NCBI GenBank assembly: GCA_028718265.1
Contig: JAQUMG010000007.1
Span: forward strand, 1 to 24,524
Direction of reading: 5' to 3'
Length of the DNA: 24,524 bases
Origin: Candidatus Omnitrophota bacterium
Lineage (GTDB): Bacteria > Omnitrophota > Koll11 > JAHIPI01
A program made the translations under genes and the position numbers. Of this stretch, positions 1-8,711 are shown piece after piece. Every line of letters begins with the position of its first letter. Position 1 is the stretch's first letter. Below the pieces are notes generated by a model. The model had not been told where the DNA came from. It saw only the letters and a list, made by a program, of their open reading frames with translations, and did not search any database.

Positions 1-2426
1 AAATCCTTCATTAAAAATATTTTTCCCGTCTTTCGGAAAAAGCGCCACATACAAGATATTACTTTCTACTAAGTCCTGGAAAAAATGCGTACCGAAAGAT
101 AACTCGGGAACAAGGTTACCTCCCTCAAAAGCTACTTCAGAAAGGATGCTCATGTTATTTATTTCAAAAAATGATACAGGCACCCCGAGTGATGGCGTTG
201 AAGTCCCCCACCGCCCCGGCCCCAAAAGTATCGTCGGCATCTTTTCTCTGTCCCCTATCAGTTTATTAAGCCGGCCGATTATTCTTCCTATTTCATACTT
301 ATCCTGCTGTACGAGCGGCACGTATTTTTCCGGTTTTACGTATATAATGCGTTTTATCGGCTGGGATATATTGCCTCCCAGGAAATAACCTTCCGATTCG
401 AATAAGATTTTCCCGGAGGCTATTTTTCCGGGAATATCTACCTTCTTACCCAGTCCGCGCGTCTGCAGGGGCCTGCACTGCAGTAAGTTTATCTTAAAGC
501 CCTTTCCCTTGGAAAAATTGATCGTAAATTCTATATCGACCGGATATTTGTAATTATCCTCCAGGGCTTTGAGTATCTTTCGTAATGTATTTATGAAAGA
601 GCTTTTCGATACCACGTTGTCGAAGGTCAATATCCAATACTCCCTGTCCGCTCCGTCTCTCGCCGCCATCTGACTTTTTATCTCGTCGTCTTTTACGGCC
701 ATCTCATCAAGTCTCAAATTCAGGTCTTCGGAGATAAGATCCAAAAATGAAACGGATTTAAAGCTGTTTTCTTTGACATCGATCAGATCCATATCATGCT
801 GGGAAAACTTTCTTATGTCGTTAATATCTGAATACGGCCTTAGAAGCGGCTCATCCAGCGCGACGATTCTTGCATAGTCGCCCTCAACCCTGTTCACGGC
901 CCTCGTACCAAGTCCGGCTACGAGTCTTACCATGCCGGATTTAGCATCCATTTTTTCATTCCATACATAGGTGTTATACGATATGCCGACACCGGCGATG
1001 TCCGGAAAGAAGTAATTCTTGTGATATGAACCGGAGACCCTCTGCACCAAAATAGCCATCTGCTCATCCCTTTTATCAAGGCCCCGTTGCAGCCGGTAGT
1101 TTAAAGCATCTTCCCCCATAGTGCTCGCGTAGATCCTCCTGACCGCTTCGGCAAATTTGACATATCTCTCTTCCGGCGTACCCTGGTTTGCGCAGAATAT
1201 ACTTTCATATTTACCGGCAAAGGCATTCCCGAATCCGTCTTCCAGAAGGCTTGAGGAGCGGACTATAATCGGGGATGTGCCGAAATACTCTATCATCTGC
1301 TGAAACTGCTCCATGACCTCCTCGGGAAATTTTCCGAAAAGCATCTTTTCTTTCAGGACATGTGCTATTTCGAAATATCCCTCTTTCGTCTTCTGTTCCA
1401 TGCGCAGTTTCCACCACCCGTTCTGGACTATATACGTATAAAAAACATCTGAGCCGATATAAAACGAATCGTGCGCTTCCGAGATCTTATCCCAATTAAA
1501 TGATTTATCCCTAAGCAGTATTTTACGCGCAAGAAGCATCCCCGCGGCTTTGCCTCCTATAAAACCTGTCCCTATCAATCGCGATTTCAGGCCAAGGAGA
1601 TCCTCCAGCGTCATATTGTTTTTTACGAGCGCGGCAATCTTTTTATCCCGTGTCACCGTTATCCTGGATAAAAGATCAAACATCCTGTCTTTTTCTTTTT
1701 TAGGTGCATCTTTATTAATAAGTTCTTCGGCTTCAAGGAATAGAAGATCCCAGTAGTCAAGATTTCTCTTTGCCTCCTCCGCCTTTTTTTCCGTTATGTG
1801 AGATAAAAGTCTTGCGGCATCAGCACTGTCGGTTACCGGTATAAATTTATCCCCGTCTTTCGTATGAGGCAAAAACATCGTCCGCGTATAGCGGTTCCAC
1901 ACCTTAAGAGGATGTACATACGAGGAGCCTTCACAGCGGTAAACATCTATAAGCAACTGCGTAGTTTCCCTGATTCTCGCTATGGTCTTAAAAGAGTGTT
2001 TGTCGCGGAGTATAGCAAAATATGTTACGGTATCAAGTTCATAAAGATAAGGGCATGTCACCATAAAAAAGTTTCCTATCATAAGATCCGTAGCCCACGC
2101 CGGCAAAAGATCGGAAAGGCAGTCGAAAACATAATATGCCCCCCTTCCTTCTTTTGTTATTATGTCATTGACGTTAGTAGTAAAAGATTCGAATCCGGTT
2201 GTCGCGTCAAGGTTGTATATTTTCACCTTACCTCCGGCTTTTAATAAAGGCTTATGCGAGGCGAATCTCATATATATGACTTTCTTCTTACCAGAATCGC
2301 TTTTTTTACAAAAGGCTCGACAAATTCAAGGTAATCCTTAATATCCTCTACCTGCCAGACGACATTATCGCCCTTCCTTAAACCTGTTATTACATCATCC
2401 AGACCTTTTAAGCCGGTGGTTATCAT
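1..2426 (-). CDS. PEP/pyruvate-binding (PPDK N-terminal, ATP-grasp) protein with KaiC-like N-terminus; 3' end outside window, apparent -1 frameshift
   Basis: The ATG at 2426 has a GGAG ribosome site seven bases upstream and lies 15 bases after the gltD stop. The first 52 codons begin like a KaiC/RadA domain (TGLKGLDDVITGL, then KGDNVVWQV) but without a Walker A GKT, and stop at TGA 2268-2270. The rest continues in the -1 frame and is open to position 1 (about 757 codons from ATG 2271). That part has PEP synthase/PPDK ATP-grasp hallmarks: a GGKAAGM glycine motif, IIVRSSSLLED followed by NAFAGKYES, and NLLQCRPLQT closing the nucleotide-binding half. A further C-terminal region contains LLGPGRWGTSTPSLGVP. 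No phosphohistidine swivelling domain is seen before the edge. Family membership is clear; the reaction is not known to me. Its place at the end of the gltBD run suggests a link between carbon (PEP/pyruvate) status and nitrogen assimilation, which is inference. The frameshift may be an assembly error, a true mutation, recoding, or a split into two coupled genes. Confidence 0.8.
2268..2325 (-). other. Frameshift window with A7 slippery heptamer and ATGA stop/start overlap
   Basis: Both frames are open here. On the minus strand an A7 run (plus-strand T7 at 2301-2307) is read in frame as A_AAA_AAA followed by G. A -1 slip there would continue as KKSDSGKKKVIYMRF and join the long downstream frame. 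The frame-0 stop TGA (2268-2270) also overlaps an ATG of the downstream frame (2269-2271) as ATGA. An imperfect stem (GCGAUUCU with AGAUUCGC, one U-U mismatch) starts directly after the heptamer, closer than the usual spacing for a frameshift stimulator. Sequence alone cannot separate programmed slippage, an indel in the A7 run, or split genes. Confidence 0.6.
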
Positions 2427-2441
2427 CTTATTCTCCGAAAT

Positions 2442-3839
2442 TTACAATATGGGCAGATTGCTTTCTCCCATAAGAAATTTGTCTACATTGTGGGCGGTTC
2501 GCCGCCCATCGGCTATCGCCCATACGACAAGCGATTGTCCGCGCCTCATATCACCGGCGCAAAATATCTTTTTATCGGATGTCATAAAAGACGTGTCGGT
2601 TGCTACATTGCCGCACTTGTCTAACTTGAGGCCCAATTCTTCCACGAGCCCTTTTTGTTCGGCGTGCAAAAATCCTATCGCAAGCAAAACAAGATCTGCT
2701 TCTATCTCAAAATCGCTGCCGGAAATCTCTTTGCATTGAACCTTTTTAACCTTGCCGTTTTCACCGATAAACTTTTTTGTACTGATAGACCACTTCCTCA
2801 GCCCGCCCTCTTCGTGGCTGGAAGTTGTCTTTAAAAGCATAGGGTACTTGGGCCAGGGGCATTCATCTGTCCTGCATTCGGAAGGCTTCTGCAGAATCTC
2901 TATCTGCACAACGCAACTTGCCCCCTGTCTGTGAGCCGTTCCTATGCAGTCTGCACCTGTATCGCCGCCGCCTATAACCAGCATTTTCTTTCCCTTCGCA
3001 TCGATAAAACTGCTCTTGGATATTTTATCTCCGGCAGCCAGTTTATTCGCCTGTGTTAAATAATCCATTGCGAAATGAATGCCGGAAAGCTCCCGTCCTT
3101 CGATGGCAAGATCCCTCGGAATGCGTGAACCGCAGGCTATGACGATAGCATCAAATTCATCAGATAATTTTGACGCAGGGTAATCTACACCGACATTGAT
3201 ATTCGTCTCGAATTTAATGCCTTCTTTTTTCCAGATATCTATTCTTCTGTCAACTATCCATTTACCCAGTTTGAAGTCCGGTATGCCGTATCGCAAGATT
3301 CCGCCCACCCTGTCATCCTTTTCAAAGACTGTAACGTTGTGGCCGGCTTTGTTAAGCTGGGCCGCGCAGGAGAGGCCTGCCGGCCCCGAACCTACGATAG
3401 CGATTCTTTTACCGCTTTTTTGAACGGGCGTATTGGGTTTTATGATCTTCTTTTTGAAAGCATATTCTATGATAGCCAGTTCGTTTTCCTTAATAGTAAC
3501 AGGGTCATCATTAATACCTAAAACACAGGAATACTCGCAGGTGGCCGGGCAAACCCTTCCCGTAATCTCGGGCATATTGTTTGTGGCATCCAAAAGCTCA
3601 AAAGCACGTTTCCAATGGCTATGAAACATAAGGTCATTCCATTCGGGTATATAATTACCAACAGGGCATCCCCAGTGACAAAAAGGAGTACCGCAGTCCA
3701 TGCATCGCGAAGCCTGCTCCGCTGATTGCTTATCGGACCGCCCCAGTGTCACATGACTATAATCCCTGATTCTCTCGCAAACGGGCCTGTATAGGGATTC
3801 CTCTCTTCTTATTTTTATAAAACCTCTCGGATCACCCAT
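2442..3839 (-). CDS. gltD: Glutamate synthase (NADPH) small subunit
   Basis: This 465-residue protein supplies electrons from NAD(P)H to the large subunit in the GOGAT reaction (glutamine + 2-oxoglutarate to 2 glutamate). The N-terminal domain carries the Cys pattern for [4Fe-4S] binding at 46, 49, 54 and 58 (CMDCGTPFCHWGC), with more Cys at 97, 101 and 105 (CPATCEYSC). The FAD Rossmann motif GSGPAG is at 150-155, the NAD(P)H motif GGGDTG at 290-295, and a closing FAD-binding segment (FCAGDMRRGQS) near 427. Length is normal for the family. The start overlaps the gltB stop by 8 bases, so the two are translationally coupled, as expected for subunits of one complex. Cytoplasmic. Confidence 0.97.
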   Translation of the reverse strand: MGDPRGFIKIRREESLYRPVCERIRDYSHVTLGRSDKQSAEQASRCMDCGTPFCHWGCPVGNYIPEWNDLMFHSHWKRAFELLDATNNMPEITGRVCPATCEYSCVLGINDDPVTIKENELAIIEYAFKKKIIKPNTPVQKSGKRIAIVGSGPAGLSCAAQLNKAGHNVTVFEKDDRVGGILRYGIPDFKLGKWIVDRRIDIWKKEGIKFETNINVGVDYPASKLSDEFDAIVIACGSRIPRDLAIEGRELSGIHFAMDYLTQANKLAAGDKISKSSFIDAKGKKMLVIGGGDTGADCIGTAHRQGASCVVQIEILQKPSECRTDECPWPKYPMLLKTTSSHEEGGLRKWSISTKKFIGENGKVKKVQCKEISGSDFEIEADLVLLAIGFLHAEQKGLVEELGLKLDKCGNVATDTSFMTSDKKIFCAGDMRRGQSLVVWAIADGRRTAHNVDKFLMGESNLPIL

Positions 3840-6800
3840 CTAAAACCTCCGTCAGGCCGATCATCTCTCCCGACTTAAAGCCCTTGATCACCTGCTTATA
3901 CTCAATGGGCATTACCTTAACGAATTTTTTTATCTCTTCGCCCAGGGAATCCAGGATAATTCTGGCTTTATGGCTTTTTGTGTATCTATAGTGGTTATGT
4001 AAAAGCCTCTCAATAGTCTCCTTGTCGCTTTCTTCCGGCTTTTCCAGTAAGACCATTTCCGTATTGCACTTATTTTTAAAATCGCCGGCTTCATCGTAAA
4101 CGTATGCGATACCACCCGACATCCCCGCGGCAAAATTTTTTCCTGTCTTTCCTATTATTACTACGCGCCCGCCGGTCATATATTCACAGCCGTGGTCACC
4201 TACGCCATCGATAACCGCATAAAGTCCGGAATTCCTTATGCAGAATCTTTCTCCGGCAACACCCGAAATATATGCTTCACCTCTGATAGCGCCGTAAAAA
4301 GCGGTATTTCCTATTATGATGTTTTCATCCCGCTTATAGTCGGCTCTTTTATCGGGATAAATAATGATCTTTCCGCCCGAAACCCCTTTTCCAACATAGT
4401 CATTAGCAAGGCCTTCCAGCTCAAGCGTTACTCCGTTTACCAGAAAAGCACCGAAACTCTGGCCCGCGACCCCGGCAAATTTGCAGTGGATCGTATCTTC
4501 GAGCAATCCATTCTCTCCGCATCTTTTGCAGACTTCGCCGCTCAACATCGCTCCTACGGTTCTGTCGGAATTCTTTATCTCTAACTCGATCTTGACAGGT
4601 TCGCGCGCTTCAAGGGCCCTCGAAGCAAGTTCAATAAGTTTGATATCTATAACATCGGATATGCCGTGTACCTGCTTTTCGGTACAATAAGTATCTGTAC
4701 CGGACTCATGTCTATATAAAATACCCGAATAATCGACTCCTTTTGCTTTGGGCGGTACTATATCCCGGTTTAGCTCCAGCACATCAGTTCTTCCTATCAT
4801 CTCGTCCACACGCCTAAAACCAAGCTCGGCCATGATCTCTCGCAGCTCTTCGGCTACAAAGCGGAAATAATTCATAAGGTATTCCGGCTTACCCTTGAAT
4901 CTCTTTTGCAATAATTCATCTTGAGTAGCTATGCCGACAGAGCAGTTATTGAGATTGCAATGCCTCAACATGACACAGCCCAGCACTATCAGGGCCGCGG
5001 TGCAAAACCCGTATTCTTCCGCTCCCAGTAAGGCTGCAATAGCGACATCCCTTCCCGTTCTCATCTGCCCGTCCGTTTGCAGTCTTACGCGCGTACGCAG
5101 ATTATTTAAAACAAGGGTCTGGTGCGTCTCCGAAAGACCTAATTCCCATGGTAAACCGGCATGCCTTATAGAGCTTCTCGGAGATGCTCCTGTCCCGCCG
5201 TCTCCGCCTGAAATTAGAATCATGTCGGCGCGGCCTTTCGCTACGCCTGCCGCCACTGTACCGACCCCGACTTCTGAAACAAGTTTAACGCTTATGCGCG
5301 CTCTAGGGTTGATATTCTTTAAATCGAAAATCAGCTCAGCCAGATCTTCTATAGAATAGATATCATGATGCGGGGGAGGCGATATCAGCGTCACACCGGC
5401 CGTCGTATAACGGGTTTTCGCGATGACCTCGCTTACCTTATGTCCGGGCAGCTGGCCGCCTTCTCCCGGTTTTGCACCTTGCGCTATTTTTATCTGGATC
5501 TCATCGGCATTGACAAGATAATTGGCCGTTACGCCGAATCTGCCTGATGCGACCTGTTTTACTGCGCTTCTTTTTGACTCGCCGTTCTTAAGCGGTGCAA
5601 AACGCGCAGGATCCTCGCCGCCTTCGCCCGTATTCGATCTGGCTCCGAGTTTATTCATAGCCAAAGCGATTGTTTCATGGGCAAGCCTGCTTATCGAGCC
5701 GAAACTCATCGCGCCGGTAGCAAATCTCTTCACTATTTCCTCAACACTCTCCACTTCCTCAAGAGGAACGGCGTCTCTTTTCCTGAATTTCAAAAGCCCT
5801 CTTAATGTAGTTGGATTTTGAGACTGGTCATTTATAAGTGCTGCAAAACATTTATATTTTTCATAATCATTTTGCCTCGCGGCATCCTGCAACGCAGCAA
5901 TAGTATCTGGATTCCAAAGATGATGCTCGCCGTCTCTTTTCCATTGATAGATCCCGCCGGTCTCTAAATAATCGGCGGAACCTCGTGGAGGATATGCCTC
6001 CTTATGTCTTTTATAAGTCTCAAGAGCTATGCCGTCCAGGCCCACTCCGCCTACACGCGAAACCGTTCCCGTAAAATACCTATCTATCACATCACGATTA
6101 AGGCCCAGCGCCTCAAATATCTGAGCACCCCGGTAACTACGCAGGGTAGATATGCCCATTTTCGACAATATCTTCATTATGCCTTCGTTTACAGCTTCTC
6201 TGTAGTTGCGGAGTGCCTTTTCGGCATCCAGATCTATTTCATTTTCCTTAATGAGATACTTCACGGCTTCATATGCTAAATAAGGGTTTATGCAGTCTGC
6301 GCCATAGCCGATTAAAAGCGCAAAATGGTGGACCTCTCTCGGTTCGGCGCTTTCCAGAAGAATCCCAACCTGGGAACGTATAGCCTTTCTCACAAGATGA
6401 TGATGGACTGCAGCTACCGAAAGAAGTGCCGGAAGCGCGATATGTTCCCTGTCAGAGCCCCTGTCGCTCAGAATAATAAACGAATAACCCTTTTCTATCG
6501 CATATTCCGTCTCAAAACATATTCTTTCAAGAGCCCTTTCAAAACCGTTCTCATCGGCGACGTTAAAAAATGTATAGATCGTCTTTGTGCGGAAGCTGTT
6601 TATGCCTATCGTCCTTATTTTTTCAATCTCACTGTTAGCAAGGATCGGGCTTTTGACTATAAGCTTATGGCTGTGTCTGGGTGTTTCATCAAGAATATTC
6701 TTTTCCGATCCGACATAACTCTCTATGCTCATCACGATCTTCTCACGTATGTGGTCTATAGGCGGATTCGTGACCTGGGCGAATAATTGTTTAAAATAAT

Positions 6801-8352
6801 CATAGAGCATCTCGGCCCTTTTCGACAAAAAGGCATGCGGGATATCGTTCCCCATCGAGCCGATAGGTTCTTTTGCTTCCTCGGCCATCGGCTTTATGAT
6901 CATTTTTATGTCTTCCCTCGTATAACCAAATGCCTTCAGTTGACCAGTCACATCTTCTATCGTATTATCCGGCTCCGGCGTACCGGTTATATTGTCTAGT
7001 TCTGCCAGATTTTCCTTATTCCATTTCCCGTAAGGTTTTTTTCTCGCTATTTCCTTCTTTATTTCCGAGTCCTCTACTATTACGCCGCGAGTCGTATCTA
7101 TAAAAAACATTTTTCCGGGTTCGAGCCTTCCGGACAGTTTTATTTCGGCGGGATCGATGTCCAGAACGCCTACCTCCGATGCCATCACTACTAAATCGCT
7201 TTTTGTAACAATGTACCTTGACGGCCGCAAACCATTTCTATCAAGAACTGCGCCCACTTTTTCGCCGTCAGTAAACGCTATGGAAGCCGGCCCGTCCCAC
7301 GGCTCCATAAAACAGGCATGATACCGATAAAACTCTCTCAGTTCTTTTGTTATAAACTTGTCATGTTCCCAGGCAGCAGGTATAAGCATCATCATAGCGT
7401 GCTGTAAAGACCTGCCGGAAAGCACCAAAAGTTCAAAGATATTATCAATAGAAGCGGAGTCACTTCCGCCTTCGACTATAACCGGTTTTATCTTCTCTAT
7501 ATCAGTCCCAAAAAGTTCGCTTTCAAGCAGCCTCTCCCTTGCTTTCATCCAGTTGATGTTGCCTCTAAGGGTGTTTATCTCGCCGTTATGTGCAAGAAAC
7601 CGAAACGGCTGCGCAAGATCCCATGTCGGGAAGGTGTTTGTACTATAACGTGAATGCACAAGGCAAACAGCGCTTTCCATATCCGGGTCGGAAAGATCAA
7701 GGAAATATTTATCAAGCTGGCGGGGCATCAAAAGACCCTTATAGCTTATAGTTTTTGAAGAAAGGTTTGTTATATAGAAAAAAGACCTGCCGGCAATATT
7801 CGACTGGCGAACCGAATTTTCAATCTGTCGTCTTATAACGTATAGTCTTCTTTCGAAATCGGGTTGGTTTTTTGTACCGTCCTTTTCACCTATGAATACC
7901 TGGCGTATTACCGGCTCTGTTTCTTTAGCCGTTTTGCCTATAATAGAACTGTTGAGGGGTACTTCGCGCCAGCCCAGGAGAACCGCTTTTTCCTTTTTGA
8001 CTATATTCCCGATAATCTCAATGCAGGCTTCTCTTTTCTTTTGGTCCCTAGGTAAAAATATGAATCCGGTCCCGTATTCACCGCTTTCGGGAAGCGCTAT
8101 ATTAAGTTTTGAGCACTCCCTGAGGAGAAATTTATGCGGGATCTGCATCAATATTCCTGCCCCGTCTCCTGTATTCGGATCGGCTCCGACGGCACCACGA
8201 TGGCTTAGGCGAAAAAGAACATTTATTCCCTTCTTTATTATGTCGTGCGACTTCCTGCCTCTTATGTCGCAGACGAATCCTACGCCGCAGCTGTCATGTT
8301 CGAACTGCGGATCATAAAGGCCCTGTTTGTTTGGAAAATAGTCATATCTCAT
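3832..8352 (-). CDS. gltB: Glutamate synthase large subunit
   Basis: The 1506-residue large subunit hydrolyses glutamine and uses the ammonia to aminate 2-oxoglutarate. The N-terminal Ntn-type amidotransferase domain has its nucleophile at Cys22 (HDSCGVGF) after a 21-residue propeptide. Conserved stretches include HNGEINTLRGN, the glutamate synthase barrel with NTGEGGEDP and KPGEGGQLPGHKV, and the [3Fe-4S] cysteines 1126, 1132 and 1137 (CVMLRHCNLNNC). The C-terminal GXGXG beta-helix domain follows (GVAGQSFGAF, then VGKGVSGGKI). All expected domains are present, full length. Its ATG overlaps the stop of the upstream HTH gene as ATGA and its stop overlaps gltD, so three genes are translated in tandem. 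Expression probably depends on polymerase passing the leader before glnA. Confidence 0.98.
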   Translation of the reverse strand: MRYDYFPNKQGLYDPQFEHDSCGVGFVCDIRGRKSHDIIKKGINVLFRLSHRGAVGADPNTGDGAGILMQIPHKFLLRECSKLNIALPESGEYGTGFIFLPRDQKKREACIEIIGNIVKKEKAVLLGWREVPLNSSIIGKTAKETEPVIRQVFIGEKDGTKNQPDFERRLYVIRRQIENSVRQSNIAGRSFFYITNLSSKTISYKGLLMPRQLDKYFLDLSDPDMESAVCLVHSRYSTNTFPTWDLAQPFRFLAHNGEINTLRGNINWMKARERLLESELFGTDIEKIKPVIVEGGSDSASIDNIFELLVLSGRSLQHAMMMLIPAAWEHDKFITKELREFYRYHACFMEPWDGPASIAFTDGEKVGAVLDRNGLRPSRYIVTKSDLVVMASEVGVLDIDPAEIKLSGRLEPGKMFFIDTTRGVIVEDSEIKKEIARKKPYGKWNKENLAELDNITGTPEPDNTIEDVTGQLKAFGYTREDIKMIIKPMAEEAKEPIGSMGNDIPHAFLSKRAEMLYDYFKQLFAQVTNPPIDHIREKIVMSIESYVGSEKNILDETPRHSHKLIVKSPILANSEIEKIRTIGINSFRTKTIYTFFNVADENGFERALERICFETEYAIEKGYSFIILSDRGSDREHIALPALLSVAAVHHHLVRKAIRSQVGILLESAEPREVHHFALLIGYGADCINPYLAYEAVKYLIKENEIDLDAEKALRNYREAVNEGIMKILSKMGISTLRSYRGAQIFEALGLNRDVIDRYFTGTVSRVGGVGLDGIALETYKRHKEAYPPRGSADYLETGGIYQWKRDGEHHLWNPDTIAALQDAARQNDYEKYKCFAALINDQSQNPTTLRGLLKFRKRDAVPLEEVESVEEIVKRFATGAMSFGSISRLAHETIALAMNKLGARSNTGEGGEDPARFAPLKNGESKRSAVKQVASGRFGVTANYLVNADEIQIKIAQGAKPGEGGQLPGHKVSEVIAKTRYTTAGVTLISPPPHHDIYSIEDLAELIFDLKNINPRARISVKLVSEVGVGTVAAGVAKGRADMILISGGDGGTGASPRSSIRHAGLPWELGLSETHQTLVLNNLRTRVRLQTDGQMRTGRDVAIAALLGAEEYGFCTAALIVLGCVMLRHCNLNNCSVGIATQDELLQKRFKGKPEYLMNYFRFVAEELREIMAELGFRRVDEMIGRTDVLELNRDIVPPKAKGVDYSGILYRHESGTDTYCTEKQVHGISDVIDIKLIELASRALEAREPVKIELEIKNSDRTVGAMLSGEVCKRCGENGLLEDTIHCKFAGVAGQSFGAFLVNGVTLELEGLANDYVGKGVSGGKIIIYPDKRADYKRDENIIIGNTAFYGAIRGEAYISGVAGERFCIRNSGLYAVIDGVGDHGCEYMTGGRVVIIGKTGKNFAAGMSGGIAYVYDEAGDFKNKCNTEMVLLEKPEESDKETIERLLHNHYRYTKSHKARIILDSLGEEIKKFVKVMPIEYKQVIKGFKSGEMIGLTEVLDG

Positions 8353-8609
8353 AACTTAAACCTATCAACGTCTATGTGCAGTTTTTTTATCTTTGCGTGA
8401 AGAGTATTGCGATTAAGGCCCAACATTTTTGACGCCAATACCCTATTTCCACGCGTTCTCTCCAGAGCTTTTTCTATCAGCATGCGTCCTACTTTGTCTA
8501 TTACGACGTCGTAGATACGGCCCTCATCAGCCTTAAAGAAATATTCCTCTATATTCTCTACGGCGTTTTGCATATCTTCCGGATATTTTTGTGTGTCTGT
8601 ACCAACCAT
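8349..8609 (-). CDS. Small Fis-type (HTH_8) DNA-binding protein
   Basis: This 86-residue protein ends in a Fis/NtrC-type helix-turn-helix at about residues 54-77 (GNRVLASKMLGLNRNTLHAK), the fold used by the C-termini of NtrC-family activators. No receiver domain or AAA+ ATPase is present, and the first 30 residues are acidic with no domain I recognise. RBS AGGA lies six bases before the ATG at 8609. The TGA overlaps the gltB ATG as ATGA, so it is tightly coupled to gltB. It could be a Fis-like nucleoid or regulatory protein, or the detached DNA-binding domain of an NtrC-type regulator. Control of this operon or other nitrogen genes is inference from position. Confidence 0.85.
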   Translation of the reverse strand: MVGTDTQKYPEDMQNAVENIEEYFFKADEGRIYDVVIDKVGRMLIEKALERTRGNRVLASKMLGLNRNTLHAKIKKLHIDVDRFKL

Positions 8610-8661
8610 TTTTATCCTGCCTAAAATTTACGCATTCCCGCACAAAAAAATTTGTAAGTAC

Positions 8662-8687
8662 GCCCCGCCCCTACGGCAGGGGCGGGC
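8662..8687. repeat. GC-rich REP-like hairpin between glnA and the Fis-type gene
   Basis: The 102-base gap between glnA and the HTH gene contains an inverted repeat of two near-perfect GC-only arms of 10-11 bases with one bulged C around the loop ACGGC. On the minus strand a T7 run (8643-8649 as A7 on plus) lies about 12 bases past the 3' arm, too far for a classic terminator. It may be a REP-type element or an RNA stem that protects or processes the message and lowers gltBD output relative to glnA. Confidence 0.55.
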
Positions 8688-8711
8688 ATATCTTAGAAAC
8701 CAAGATGCTAC

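Noticed and set aside
1211..1417. Minus-strand 68-codon frame inside the PEP-binding gene
   Set aside because: It is in another frame of the same strand within conserved ATP-grasp sequence.
1864..2739. Plus-strand open frames opposite the PEP-binding gene and gltD
   Set aside because: The minus strand carries recognisable protein across the whole stretch; the plus frames have no family features.
4192..8317. Many plus-strand open frames of 60-153 codons opposite gltB
   Set aside because: All are antisense shadows of gltB, without motifs or ribosome sites.
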